The translations under genes were made by a program, and so were the position numbers. Positions 54,908 to 63,893 of a stretch of 64,000 nt of DNA are shown here, piece after piece (positions within the stretch are counted from its first letter, which is position 1; each line of letters starts with the position of its first letter). The notes below the pieces were generated by a model that did not search any database, was not told the origin of the DNA, and worked only from the letters and a program-made list of their open reading frames with translations. The stretch is from an uncultured Alistipes sp. (GTDB taxonomy: Bacteria; Bacteroidota; Bacteroidia; Bacteroidales; Rikenellaceae): the NCBI RefSeq assembly GCF_902388705.1, contig NZ_CABMQJ010000006.1, positions 1 to 64,000 on the forward strand, written 5' to 3'.

Positions 54908-56125
54908 ATGCAACAGGGACACCTCGGGCCGCAGCCGGGTTCGAACGGCTCCGTTTGGCGGCGAATCGGCGCGTTCTTCCTCAACCCGCGCAACCTTTAT
55001 CTGCTGGGGCTGCTGGCTGTGCTCGGACTGACCTTTTCGGAGGTGGCACACGGACGGCACAGGAATTTCATGATTTTCGCCGAATCGACCAGACTCTTCT
55101 GGAACCACATCGCCCCCTACGGCGACAACTGGTCGCAGTTGGCGCCCCACCTCGACTACTACCTCTACGGGCCGCTGTTCAACGTGCTCTTCGCGCCGTT
55201 CGCCTACCTGCCCGCATGGCTGGGCCCGTTCGCTTGGAACGTTTTCAACTTCACGCTGTGGTTCCTGGCAATCTTCACCCTGCCCGGACGCTTCACGCGT
55301 CAGGAGAAGTGCAAGTCGTTCCTCTTCACATTCCTGATACTGGCCTGCACGCAGCTGTCGTTCCAATACAACGTGACGGTCGCCTGCATGTTCCTGTTCG
55401 CCTATTCGCTGCTCGAACGCGACAAGGCGTTCTGGGCGGTACTGCTGATTATGATTTCCGGATTCACCAAGATATACGGCATCTTCCAGCTGGCGATGCT
55501 CCTTTTCTATCCGCATTTCTGGCGCAACGCGGGCTACGCCCTGCTCATCGCCGTCGTGCTGGCCGCGGCCCCGGCCGTCGCCATGCCTTTTTCCGGGCTT
55601 CCGTCCTATTACGGCGAATGGTTCGGGGCGCTGATGTCGCACAAGGACACCCGCACGTGGATGAACGTCTTTTACCTGCGGCCGCTGAACCTGCTTCCCT
55701 ACCGGACATACGTACAGGCGGGCGTCCTCGCCCTGCTGGCCGTCGGCGTGCTGGCCAACCGGCGCAAATGGCAGGCCCCGTTTTTCCGCATCGCGAGCCT
55801 CGCCGTCCTGATGGGATACGTCATCCTGTTCAGCAATTCGAGCGAGGGGCACACCTATGTAATCTCGCTGATCGGATACCAGCTGTGGTACTGGACGATG
55901 CACCGGGCCGGGGCGCTGACCCGCGCGGACAGGCTGCTCTACTGGGCGATTTTCATCGTAGTGGTCGTCATGCCCGTCGACATTCTCTGCCCGCCTGCGG
56001 TGATGCGCATTTTCTACGGAATCCAACTCAACCTGTGGCTGCTCGTGGCGATGTGGCTGCGGATCTGCTACACGGCGTTCATCCGAACGCCCGAACGATT
56101 GGCCGGGCCGGCACAGGCGGCATAA
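54908..56125 (+). CDS. GT87-like (DUF2029) integral membrane glycosyltransferase
   Basis: The 405-residue protein has about ten hydrophobic helices. Residues around 55-100 (FAESTRLFWNHIAPYGDNWS, LDYYLYGPLFNVLFAPFAYL) match the DUF2029/GT87 group of polyprenyl-phosphate-dependent mannosyltransferases. It starts 4 bases after the GT2 gene, so the lipid donor and its user are likely encoded together. Confidence 0.82.
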   Translation: MQQGHLGPQPGSNGSVWRRIGAFFLNPRNLYLLGLLAVLGLTFSEVAHGRHRNFMIFAESTRLFWNHIAPYGDNWSQLAPHLDYYLYGPLFNVLFAPFAYLPAWLGPFAWNVFNFTLWFLAIFTLPGRFTRQEKCKSFLFTFLILACTQLSFQYNVTVACMFLFAYSLLERDKAFWAVLLIMISGFTKIYGIFQLAMLLFYPHFWRNAGYALLIAVVLAAAPAVAMPFSGLPSYYGEWFGALMSHKDTRTWMNVFYLRPLNLLPYRTYVQAGVLALLAVGVLANRRKWQAPFFRIASLAVLMGYVILFSNSSEGHTYVISLIGYQLWYWTMHRAGALTRADRLLYWAIFIVVVVMPVDILCPPAVMRIFYGIQLNLWLLVAMWLRICYTAFIRTPERLAGPAQAA

Positions 56126-56156
56126 AAAAGGCGGGATTCGAATCCCGCCTTTTTTC
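56124..56156. terminator. Bidirectional terminator between GT87-like and gtrA
   Basis: AGGCGGGATTCGAATCCCGCCT (56129-56150) is a perfect palindrome followed by six Ts and preceded by six As. Confidence 0.9.
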
Positions 56157-56207
56157 GTTCCGTCCCGTTGCACCGGGCTGGTTTTCCGCTGTGCCCCGGC
56201 AAAAGAA

Positions 56208-56576
56208 TCAGAACGTAAAGAAATAGTTCATAAAGAAGTTCCAGAACGTGACCACGCCGATGGCGAACAGTTTTGCCAGGTAGAAGTTCAGGCGGAAACG
56301 GCCGTGCAGCACATAGATGGTCAGGTTGTTTATCAGCAGACCGATGGCGGCGATACCCAGGAAACGGAGATACTGTCCCGCAATATCCGGGTTCTCGTTG
56401 TGGAATGTCCAGATGCGGTTCAGGATGTAATTCGTGGTCGAGGCGCAGAGGAAGCCCACCGAGTTGGCCACGTATTTATTCAGGCGCAGCCACTCCTTGC
56501 AGACATAGGTTATTCCGAAATCGACAAAGACTCCGGAGCCGCCCACGACACAGAATTTGATGAATTGTTCTATCAT
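56208..56576 (-). CDS. GtrA family membrane protein
   Basis: GtrA proteins are small four-helix membrane proteins thought to flip or assist lipid-linked sugars. The 122-residue protein opens with FIKFCVVGGSGVFVDFGITY and ends NFFMNYFFTF, both typical. The ATG overlaps the stop of the upstream glycosyltransferase (ATGA), so the two are translated together. Confidence 0.93.
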   Translation of the reverse strand: MIEQFIKFCVVGGSGVFVDFGITYVCKEWLRLNKYVANSVGFLCASTTNYILNRIWTFHNENPDIAGQYLRFLGIAAIGLLINNLTIYVLHGRFRLNFYLAKLFAIGVVTFWNFFMNYFFTF

Positions 56577-58279
56577 TGCGCAATAACCTCCGTGCGGAGG
56601 GGTTTTCCGTTAAACCAGTTCGTATATCCCTCGCGGCGCAGGGCAAATCCCGCATCGAAATCCGCCCCGGCCAACTGTGCCGGAACGACGAATTCGACAT
56701 CCCGTACGATTTCCTCCTCCGCAGGGATGATAAACCGCTCTCCGGTGTCGAACTCCTCGACGCGGAAACGGCCGTGTTTCCAGAGCATCACGAGCGAACG
56801 GTCGCCGCCCAGTTCGATCCGGAACGGATAGGGATTGGCAATCCGCAGCGAAAGGCGCAGCGTATCGCCTGCAGCAACCCGCCCGGGTAGTCCCGTGAAG
56901 GAGATGTCCACCAGGCGCGTCGGATGGAAATGCGGATCGTCCAGCCACGTGAAACGTTTGCCGTTGGGCAGCACGACGCTGTGAACGCGGCCCGTCGTAT
57001 CGGAAGGGTCGTACGGCGTTTCGACCAGCACCTCGCGGCCCGTAAAACGCGAATCGTCGTCCCGGAACTGCCACTGGTGCGTCCGATAGCGGACATTGGG
57101 CTGGCAATACGCCTCGGCTCCGGTATAGAAAGCGTATTTGGCCGCGACGGCATACCCGTGGCGGAAAACGACGGGACGCCCGGCGGCGATTTCGGCGATT
57201 CGGCCGTAACTCGTGCGGTTGTCGAACACCTCGAAACGGATACCCAGCGGATTGAAAATCATTTCGAGGCGTACCAATGCGACCAGCGCTATGGTCACCC
57301 ATCCGGCCCGCATCAGGTAGCGGCGTGTGCGGGGATGGCGGCGGGCATAGGTAAAGAGCGTATAGAGCAGGCCAAAAACAGCCACAATCACCCACTGGGG
57401 CTGCACGTACCCGCGGAACGTCGTTATCAGGAAAAAAACGATGAACGCGACGGGAAGGAATTTCAGAGCCCGGCCGACGGCATCCTGCGGCTTCACGGCA
57501 ATCCATGCCCGGACGTACAGCGGCACGAAGAACGGATTGAACACCACGAGCAGGTTCAACAGGTATTCGGCCACGTAACCGGGGCGGAATACCGAATTGC
57601 GGCCCGCGAGGTGGTACGCGAACGAAGCCCAGTCGTGTTCGTACTGCCACATGAAATGCGGCACGAGCAGCAATACGGCCACCGCGCCGCTCACGTAGAG
57701 GGCCGGACGCAGCAACAGGCGGGGATTCGCCGCAAGGGCGAAAAGCACGACCAGCGCCCCGTGGTACTTGCTGTATGCCATCAGGGCCATGGCAATGCCC
57801 ATCCAAAGCCATGCCCACCGCCGTTTTTCGGAGAACCACTTGAACGTCAGCAGGAACAGCGCCGCTGTCATCATCAGCGGGCCGTCGGGTACGGCGATAA
57901 AACCGTAGAGCTGCAACATGAGCGTTGCGGCCGACAGTACGACATAAAGCGCCGCATCGCCCCGGTCGGCGTCGGCAGGGCGGATAATGCGCCACAGGAT
58001 ATAGAGGCACAGCGGCTGTAAGGCCGTAAAGAAGAAACGCACGCCCAACTCCCCGCCGAAAAGATGCTCTCCGAGCCAAATCAGCAATGCCGTCATCGGC
58101 GGATGGTCGAAATAGCCCCATGCGAGGTTTTCGGCGAACATGTGGTAATAGGCCTCGTCGTTGGCCAGTTCGGAGAAACCGGCCTGCACGAGGTTGCACA
58201 CCCACCATACGCCGAGCCAGAGGGCTACCAACCCGTCGGCGCCGAGCGACGCACAGATCTTTTTGAGCGATGCTTTCAT
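56573..58279 (-). CDS. GT39/ArnT-like integral membrane glycosyltransferase
   Basis: The 568-residue protein has about ten hydrophobic helices and the signature ELANDEAYYHMFAENLAWGY (with the ND/E catalytic acidic pair) and FDHPPMTALLI, as in the PMT/ArnT superfamily. The last 170 residues form a beta-rich, probably periplasmic domain. It has a -7 box TACCTTTG (complement of 58288-58295). Together with GtrA it likely decorates lipid A, a glycan or protein. Confidence 0.87.
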   Translation of the reverse strand: MKASLKKICASLGADGLVALWLGVWWVCNLVQAGFSELANDEAYYHMFAENLAWGYFDHPPMTALLIWLGEHLFGGELGVRFFFTALQPLCLYILWRIIRPADADRGDAALYVVLSAATLMLQLYGFIAVPDGPLMMTAALFLLTFKWFSEKRRWAWLWMGIAMALMAYSKYHGALVVLFALAANPRLLLRPALYVSGAVAVLLLVPHFMWQYEHDWASFAYHLAGRNSVFRPGYVAEYLLNLLVVFNPFFVPLYVRAWIAVKPQDAVGRALKFLPVAFIVFFLITTFRGYVQPQWVIVAVFGLLYTLFTYARRHPRTRRYLMRAGWVTIALVALVRLEMIFNPLGIRFEVFDNRTSYGRIAEIAAGRPVVFRHGYAVAAKYAFYTGAEAYCQPNVRYRTHQWQFRDDDSRFTGREVLVETPYDPSDTTGRVHSVVLPNGKRFTWLDDPHFHPTRLVDISFTGLPGRVAAGDTLRLSLRIANPYPFRIELGGDRSLVMLWKHGRFRVEEFDTGERFIIPAEEEIVRDVEFVVPAQLAGADFDAGFALRREGYTNWFNGKPLRTEVIAQ

Positions 58280-58363
58280 ACAGACGACAAAGGTAACAAA
58301 ATTTATCGGTTTTGCGCCACACGCAGTCGAAAGAGGCGGCCGGCCCGATAAAACCCTACTTAA

Positions 58364-58489
58364 CGGAGGCGTTGCCGAAGCACTGCAAAACGAACGGAGC
58401 AAGTCGCAGCCACGGAGAACGACCTTGCCATACACATCGGCGAGCTCAAAAGCATCCTGCAGGAGCTGAACATCCCCGCCGCCGACTGA
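58364..58489 (+). pseudogene. Possible gene remnant, C-terminal end only
   Basis: An open frame with no ATG runs from a TAA at 58361 to TGA at 58487-58489 and ends with a plausible helical segment (IHIGELKSILQELNIPAAD). A terminator-like hairpin follows. It looks like the 3' stub of a lost gene, but the similarity is not recognised. The rest of 58280-58656 shows only promoter boxes and this hairpin. Confidence 0.3.
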
Positions 58490-58508
58490 AATTCCCGCAA
58501 AACGAAAC

Positions 58509-58537
58509 AACAGGCCCTGTAAACCGCAGGGCCTGTT
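58509..58537 (+). terminator. Hairpin after the gene remnant
   Basis: AACAGGCCCTG (58509-58519) and CAGGGCCTGTT (58527-58537) form a perfect 11-pair stem; the T-tract is short (TTTC). Confidence 0.6.
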
Positions 58538-58642
58538 TCATGGAATCCGGCAGCGACCGGTTTCTGCCGTCCCGCCTGTTCCCGGAGGCCCTTTGTTCCG
58601 ACATTTTTATCCGTGGGGAATGCACCGAACGAAAAGAAATAT

Positions 58643-58650
58643 TACTTTTG
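58643..58650 (+). promoter_or_regulatory. -7 element before the TPR/HTH gene
   Basis: TACTTTTG matches TAnnTTTG and lies only seven bases before the ATG at 58657, implying a nearly leaderless mRNA. No clear -33 box. Confidence 0.45.
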
Positions 58651-58656
58651 CAGGTG

Positions 58657-60348
58657 ATGAAATACGCTGCCGCCATATTTTTTTGCCTCTTCGCCGCCGG
58701 ATGCGGGAACAAGGCCGCAGAGGGGCTTTTATCCTCGGCGGAACGGTTCGTCAACGACCGTCCCGACAGTGCCCTGCAAATACTCCGGGGCATCGACGCC
58801 GCCACGCTGGCACCTGCCACGGACGCCCGGCGGCGCCTGATGCTCGCACAGGCCTGCAACCGCGCGGGGCAGAAACTGCAAAGCGACTCGCTGATACGCC
58901 CTGCCCTGGACTACTACGAGCGCAGCGGACACGGCACCGGTGCGGCCTATGCCTGGTACTATTACGCGCAGGCGCACCACAACGCCGGAGATCTCAAGGA
59001 GGCAATCAGAGGATATACGCAGGCGACCCTGTATGCGGAACGCCACCGGCAAAACAACGGCATGTCCGAACTGCTCGGCGCGCTCTACCACACGCTGGGG
59101 CTGCTCTACCTCGCACAGGGATATGACACCGAGGCCGAGGAGATTTTCACGAAGGCCATCGCCGTGGCACAGGAAAGGGACGACGCGGAGTTGGAGGGAT
59201 ACAGCCGCTTCATGCTCTCGTCGGCCCAGTACACCGCCGGGCGCTATGCGAAGGCTATCGAAACGCTCGCCCCGCTAATCGAGGCGCGCGACACGCTCGC
59301 ATTCCGTTTCTTCGCCCAGCAAATCACGTTACAGAACCTGATATACCACACTTTCGCCGAAGATCTAACGCCGGAACAGCTGCTCGGAGAACGCGCGCGC
59401 ATCGACCCCGGGGAAATCAGGACGGCGCCGCTGACCCACGGGGCGGCATCGGCCGACGACAACGACCGCACGCTCTACGACATCGCCTCGGCCGTTATTT
59501 TCTACCGGGCCGGGCAAACCGACTCCGCCCGCTACTACATCGACCGTTCGCTGGCGCAAATTTCGCACTTCGACCGGAACAACGTCGGCCTCTACACCAT
59601 CGCTTCGGCCATCCACCACCAGCGCGGAGAGGACTCCCGTGCCCTGTCGTACGCAATGGAATACATCGACAAACGCGATTCAATCGACCAGGCGCAGCGG
59701 GGCGCGCTGGTCGCCGAACTGGAAAAGAAATACCGCACGGCGAACGAAACGGCGCTGCGCGAAGCGGGCCTGCGTTACCGCGCATGGATTGCCACGCTGG
59801 CCTGCCTGCTGCTCGCCGGAGCCATTGCCTGGGCGGTCGTCGGCTACCGCCGCAAACTCCGCCGCAGGGACGCGCAGTTGAGCGAATACCTCGCACTGCT
59901 GGACTCCTACCGCGAATCGCACGACAGCCTCACCTCGCGGCTCGACGCCTCCGACGAACGGGAAGCCGCTGTCAAACGTTCGCTGGAGAGCCGGTTCGCC
60001 CTGCTCCGCGACATCGCATCGACCTACTACACCTACGGTGAGAGCCAGCGCCTGACGGCGAAGATGAAAGAACTGGCATTGAGCCCGGCCATGCTCGCGG
60101 ATATCGTCCGCATGGCCGACCTTTACAACGACGAGGCCGTCACCCGCCTGCGCAGACAACTGCCCGGATGGACTGCGCGCAATTACGATTTCGCGGCACT
60201 GGTCATCGCGGGCTTCTCGCCGCAGGAAATCAGCGTCATGCTCGACATGACGCTGAACGGCGTCTATACGCTCAAATCGAAACTCAAGCGGAGGCTCGCC
60301 GAGTCGCCGGCCGCCGACAAGGCGTTTTTCATCCGTTTTTTCCAATAG
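58657..60348 (+). CDS. TPR lipoprotein with membrane helix and cytoplasmic LuxR-like HTH
   Basis: The 563-residue protein has, in order: a lipoprotein-type signal (FAAGCGNK), TPR-like helices (about 30-330, e.g. GALYHTLGLLYLAQGYDTEA), one membrane helix (373-400), a coiled coil (about 400-440) and a C-terminal helix-turn-helix (about 510-550: AGFSPQEISVMLDMTLNGVY). This is the layout of the Bacteroidota TPR membrane regulators, which appear to sense something outside and act on DNA inside. The ATG at 58657 is used as it starts the signal; the frame is open upstream. Its likely target is the next gene. Confidence 0.85.
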   Translation: MKYAAAIFFCLFAAGCGNKAAEGLLSSAERFVNDRPDSALQILRGIDAATLAPATDARRRLMLAQACNRAGQKLQSDSLIRPALDYYERSGHGTGAAYAWYYYAQAHHNAGDLKEAIRGYTQATLYAERHRQNNGMSELLGALYHTLGLLYLAQGYDTEAEEIFTKAIAVAQERDDAELEGYSRFMLSSAQYTAGRYAKAIETLAPLIEARDTLAFRFFAQQITLQNLIYHTFAEDLTPEQLLGERARIDPGEIRTAPLTHGAASADDNDRTLYDIASAVIFYRAGQTDSARYYIDRSLAQISHFDRNNVGLYTIASAIHHQRGEDSRALSYAMEYIDKRDSIDQAQRGALVAELEKKYRTANETALREAGLRYRAWIATLACLLLAGAIAWAVVGYRRKLRRRDAQLSEYLALLDSYRESHDSLTSRLDASDEREAAVKRSLESRFALLRDIASTYYTYGESQRLTAKMKELALSPAMLADIVRMADLYNDEAVTRLRRQLPGWTARNYDFAALVIAGFSPQEISVMLDMTLNGVYTLKSKLKRRLAESPAADKAFFIRFFQ

Positions 60349-60506
60349 GCAAGGCCGCCCCGCAGCCCGGCAAGATCTCCGTCCACAAACCCACCTGTCA
60401 TTCAACGCCTTACAAACAACGCGGCAAGAATAATCCTGCACCGGCAAGCCGGTTTGCCGCTTAACTTTGCAATTGGAAAACCAAACGAAAAAATCCAAGC
60501 GAAGTT

Positions 60507-62789
60507 ATGAAACGTATCCTGCTTTTACTCGTATATTCGGTAGCCCTCCTCGCTGCGGGGCGGAGTTCCGCACAAAGCGTACGGGGTCGCGTGGTCGACC
60601 AGGCGCGCCAACCCATCGTGGGCGTGGCAATCGTAATGCTCGACGCCGACTCCACCTATGTCGCCGCAGCGGCTTCCGACGCCGACGGCCGCTTTTCGAT
60701 TCAATCCGCCGTACGGCCTTACCGCCTGCTTTTCCAACATCTCGCCTACGAAATGCAAACGCTCGCGTCCGATTGCGACGACACGGGCGAAACCGAGCTG
60801 CACGAAAGCGCGAATTCGCTCGAGGCAGTCGTCGTCGAGGGAGAGAAACCCATCGTGCGGGTCGAGCAGGGACGGCTGGCCTACGACCTGGAGGCCGTAT
60901 CGAAAGGCAAGGCGGTGAACAACGCCTACGAAGCCCTTGCCAAACTGCCGGGCGTCAGCGAGCAGGACGGCACCCTCACGCTCACCGGAGCCGGAAGCGT
61001 CGCGGTAATCCTGAACGGGAAACCCACGACGATGAGCGCCGAACAGCTCGCCTCGCTGCTGCGGTCGACGCCTGTCGACCGCATCGAAAAGGCCGAAGTG
61101 ATGTACAGCGCACCGCCGCAGTACCACGTGCGCGGCGCGGCAATCAACCTCGTCCTGCGGCGCGGCAGCGAACATGCGTTCTCGGGCGAGGTGCACGGCA
61201 ACTACACGAACCGGTTTTACAGCAACTGGGATGCGGGCGGAAACATCGTTTTCACCGCTCCGAAGTGGTCGGCCGAGGCGACCTATTCGACCGGGCAGGT
61301 CAAAGCCAAACGCATCATCGACCTTAACTCGCAGCATACGCTCGCCGGCAGGCTGCACGAAATCATCCAGAACCAGAATATCACGAACGAAGCCACCTGG
61401 CACCAATTGCGTGCCGCCGCGGAATACGCCCCCGAGGGCAAAGGCCGTTTGAGCGCGGCGTATACCGCCTCGTTCACCCCGCGCAACGACGGGCTCTCGC
61501 GGGCAACCGGCAGCCTCGTCAATTCGGTCAGTTCGCCCCGCGGCGACAATGCGATGCATAACGCCTCGCTGCGCTACACCCCGGTTTCCGGCCCCGACCT
61601 GTCGCTCGACTACACCCGTTACAGCAGCACGCAGTCGGCGGCCATGCAAAACAGGTACGCCGACGGAAGCGAAACGGCATTCGACGTCTTATCGGGCCAG
61701 ACCGTCGACCGCATCAGTTTCAGCCTCGACCAGGCGCACGGCGTCGGCAAAGGATGGGAGCTGACCTACGGCGGCGTATTCGGCTGGGCGGGCGATCACG
61801 ACTACCAGCACTACACGTTCCGCGAGGGCGGTACGGCGGCCGAAAACACCGATTCGCACCTCGACGAATACACCGCCAACCTCTATGCGGGTTTCAGCAA
61901 ACAATTCTCCAAAGGCAGCTTCTCGTTTTCGGCCGCAGGCGAATACTACCGATTGGGCGGTTACGACAACTGGTCGCTCTATCCGCAGGCGACGCTGCTC
62001 TGGACACCGGCCGAGGGGCACCTCCTGCAGTTCTCGCTCTCCTCGGACAAAACCTACCCCTCCTACTGGGAGATGCAGGAGGCGACCTCCTACATCGACG
62101 GATATTCGGAAATCCGCGGCACGCCCGGGCTGCGTCCGTCGAAAAGCTACAGCGGGCAGGCGCTTTATATGTACAAACAGAAATACATCTTCATGCTCTT
62201 CTGGAACGAAATGCCCGACTATTTCATCCAGACGGCATGGCAGGCGCCGGACAGGCTGGCGCTCGTCTACCAGACGCTCAACTGGAATACCAACCGCCAA
62301 TGGGGCGCGAATGTAATCCTCCCGCTGCGTATCGGCAAATGGCTCGACACGCGCCTGACCCTGACCGGGCTGCGGATGACCCAGCGCTGCGACACGTTCC
62401 ACGACATGGCCTTCGACCGTTCGAAGTGGCTGGGCCGGGGAGAGCTCGACAACACCATCCGCCTGATCCGCAAACCCGACCTGACGCTCGAACTCTCGGG
62501 ACATTACCAGACGGCGGCCATCCAGGGCACCTACGACGTCGATGCCTCCTGGAGCGTCAACGCCGGGGCCAAGTGGACTTTCGACAAAGGACGCGCAACG
62601 CTCTCGGTACGGTGCAACGATATTTTCGAGCACTCGCTGCCGTTTGCAAAAGTCCGCTACCGCGGGCAATACCTCGACATGGACTCCGGAGCGTATACAC
62701 GTTCGGTTACGGTGCATTTCGCCTACCGTTTCGGCAGCTACAAGGAGAAAAAACACCGAAAAGTGGATACCTCGCGGTTCGGGCACTGA
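60507..62789 (+). CDS. Outer-membrane beta-barrel / TonB-dependent receptor-like protein
   Basis: The 760-residue protein has a signal peptide (LLAAGRSSAQ), a carboxypeptidase-like domain (VRGRVVDQARQPIVGVAIVM), a plug region (NAYEALAKLPGVSEQDGTL, VRGAAINLVLRRGSEH) and an outer-membrane beta-barrel of the OMP_b-brl_3 type ending in an aromatic strand (VHFAYRFGSYKEK). A -7 box TAACTTTG lies at 60462-60469. It follows the TPR/HTH regulator by 158 bases. Its substrate is unknown. Confidence 0.85.
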   Translation: MKRILLLLVYSVALLAAGRSSAQSVRGRVVDQARQPIVGVAIVMLDADSTYVAAAASDADGRFSIQSAVRPYRLLFQHLAYEMQTLASDCDDTGETELHESANSLEAVVVEGEKPIVRVEQGRLAYDLEAVSKGKAVNNAYEALAKLPGVSEQDGTLTLTGAGSVAVILNGKPTTMSAEQLASLLRSTPVDRIEKAEVMYSAPPQYHVRGAAINLVLRRGSEHAFSGEVHGNYTNRFYSNWDAGGNIVFTAPKWSAEATYSTGQVKAKRIIDLNSQHTLAGRLHEIIQNQNITNEATWHQLRAAAEYAPEGKGRLSAAYTASFTPRNDGLSRATGSLVNSVSSPRGDNAMHNASLRYTPVSGPDLSLDYTRYSSTQSAAMQNRYADGSETAFDVLSGQTVDRISFSLDQAHGVGKGWELTYGGVFGWAGDHDYQHYTFREGGTAAENTDSHLDEYTANLYAGFSKQFSKGSFSFSAAGEYYRLGGYDNWSLYPQATLLWTPAEGHLLQFSLSSDKTYPSYWEMQEATSYIDGYSEIRGTPGLRPSKSYSGQALYMYKQKYIFMLFWNEMPDYFIQTAWQAPDRLALVYQTLNWNTNRQWGANVILPLRIGKWLDTRLTLTGLRMTQRCDTFHDMAFDRSKWLGRGELDNTIRLIRKPDLTLELSGHYQTAAIQGTYDVDASWSVNAGAKWTFDKGRATLSVRCNDIFEHSLPFAKVRYRGQYLDMDSGAYTRSVTVHFAYRFGSYKEKKHRKVDTSRFGH

Positions 62790-62872
62790 CGCTTCCCGGC
62801 GCCCGGCACAGGAAAACGAGGCATACAGTGCCAGAACAGCCCGCACGCCCCGTATTCCGGACGGCAGCAGGG

Positions 62873-63871
62873 TTATCGCGCCTGCTCGACCGCAACGGCA
62901 ACCGCAACCGTGGCGCCGACCATCGGATTGTTGCCCATACCGAGGAAACCCATCATCTCGACATGCGCAGGAACCGACGACGAGCCGGCGAACTGTGCGT
63001 CGGAGTGCATGCGGCCCATCGTGTCGGTCATGCCGTACGAGGCGGGGCCGGCAGCCATGTTATCCGGATGCAGCGTGCGCCCCGTGCCGCCGCCCGAAGC
63101 CACCGAGAAGTATTTCTTTCCCCGTTCACCGCACTCCTTTTTGTAAGTACCGGCCACCGGGTGCTGGAAACGGGTCGGATTGGTGGAGTTACCCGTAATC
63201 GACACGTCGACCTTTTCGTGGTGCATGACCGCCACGCCTTCGCGCACGTCGTCCACACCGTAACAGCGCACCTTGGCGCGCAACCCGTCGGAATAGGCCT
63301 TCTCGCGAACAATCCTCAACTCTCCGGTCGCATAATCGAATTCGGTCTGCACATAAGTAAAGCCGTTGATACGCGAGATAATCAGCGCGGCGTCCTTGCC
63401 CAGGCCGTTCAGGATAACGCGCAGCGGCGTCCTGCGAACCTTATTCGCCATTTCCGCGATTTTGATGGCGCCTTCGGCCGCCGCGAACGACTCGTGTCCG
63501 GCCAGGAACGCAAAGCATCCGGTTTCTTCACGCAGCAAGCGGGCCGCGAGGTTGCCGTGACCGATGCCCACCTTACGGTCGTCGGCCACCGAGCCAGGGA
63601 TGCAAAATGCCTGCAACCCTTCGCCGATGGCCTCGGCAGCTTCGGCAGCCGTCTTGCAGCCCTTTTTGACGGCAATGGCCGCACCTACGACATAAGCCCA
63701 TTTCGCATTCTCGAAACAGATGGACTGGGTCTGCTCGCACATCTTATAGGGGTCGATGCCTTTGGCTTCGCATAGGGCCTTGGCCCCGTCGATGCCGTTG
63801 ATTCCGTATTTTGCCAGCGCGGCATCGATCCGGTCGATGCGTCGCTCGTAACTTCCAAATAAATTTGCCAT
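62873..63871 (-). CDS. GGGtGRT family protein
   Basis: The 332-residue protein contains the name-giving sequence GGGTGRTLHPDN plus the glycine-rich ends GMTDTMGRMHSDAQFAGSSS and GFLGMGNNPMVGATVAVAV, which define the GGGtGRT family (PF14057). These cytoplasmic proteins are found in Bacteroidota and Firmicutes and are often encoded next to an iron-sulfur scaffold gene. Function unknown. It is convergent with the beta-barrel gene; no terminator is visible in the 83-base gap. Confidence 0.93.
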   Translation of the reverse strand: MANLFGSYERRIDRIDAALAKYGINGIDGAKALCEAKGIDPYKMCEQTQSICFENAKWAYVVGAAIAVKKGCKTAAEAAEAIGEGLQAFCIPGSVADDRKVGIGHGNLAARLLREETGCFAFLAGHESFAAAEGAIKIAEMANKVRRTPLRVILNGLGKDAALIISRINGFTYVQTEFDYATGELRIVREKAYSDGLRAKVRCYGVDDVREGVAVMHHEKVDVSITGNSTNPTRFQHPVAGTYKKECGERGKKYFSVASGGGTGRTLHPDNMAAGPASYGMTDTMGRMHSDAQFAGSSSVPAHVEMMGFLGMGNNPMVGATVAVAVAVEQAR

Positions 63872-63893
63872 GATTCTGTCGGTTTTTCGGATT

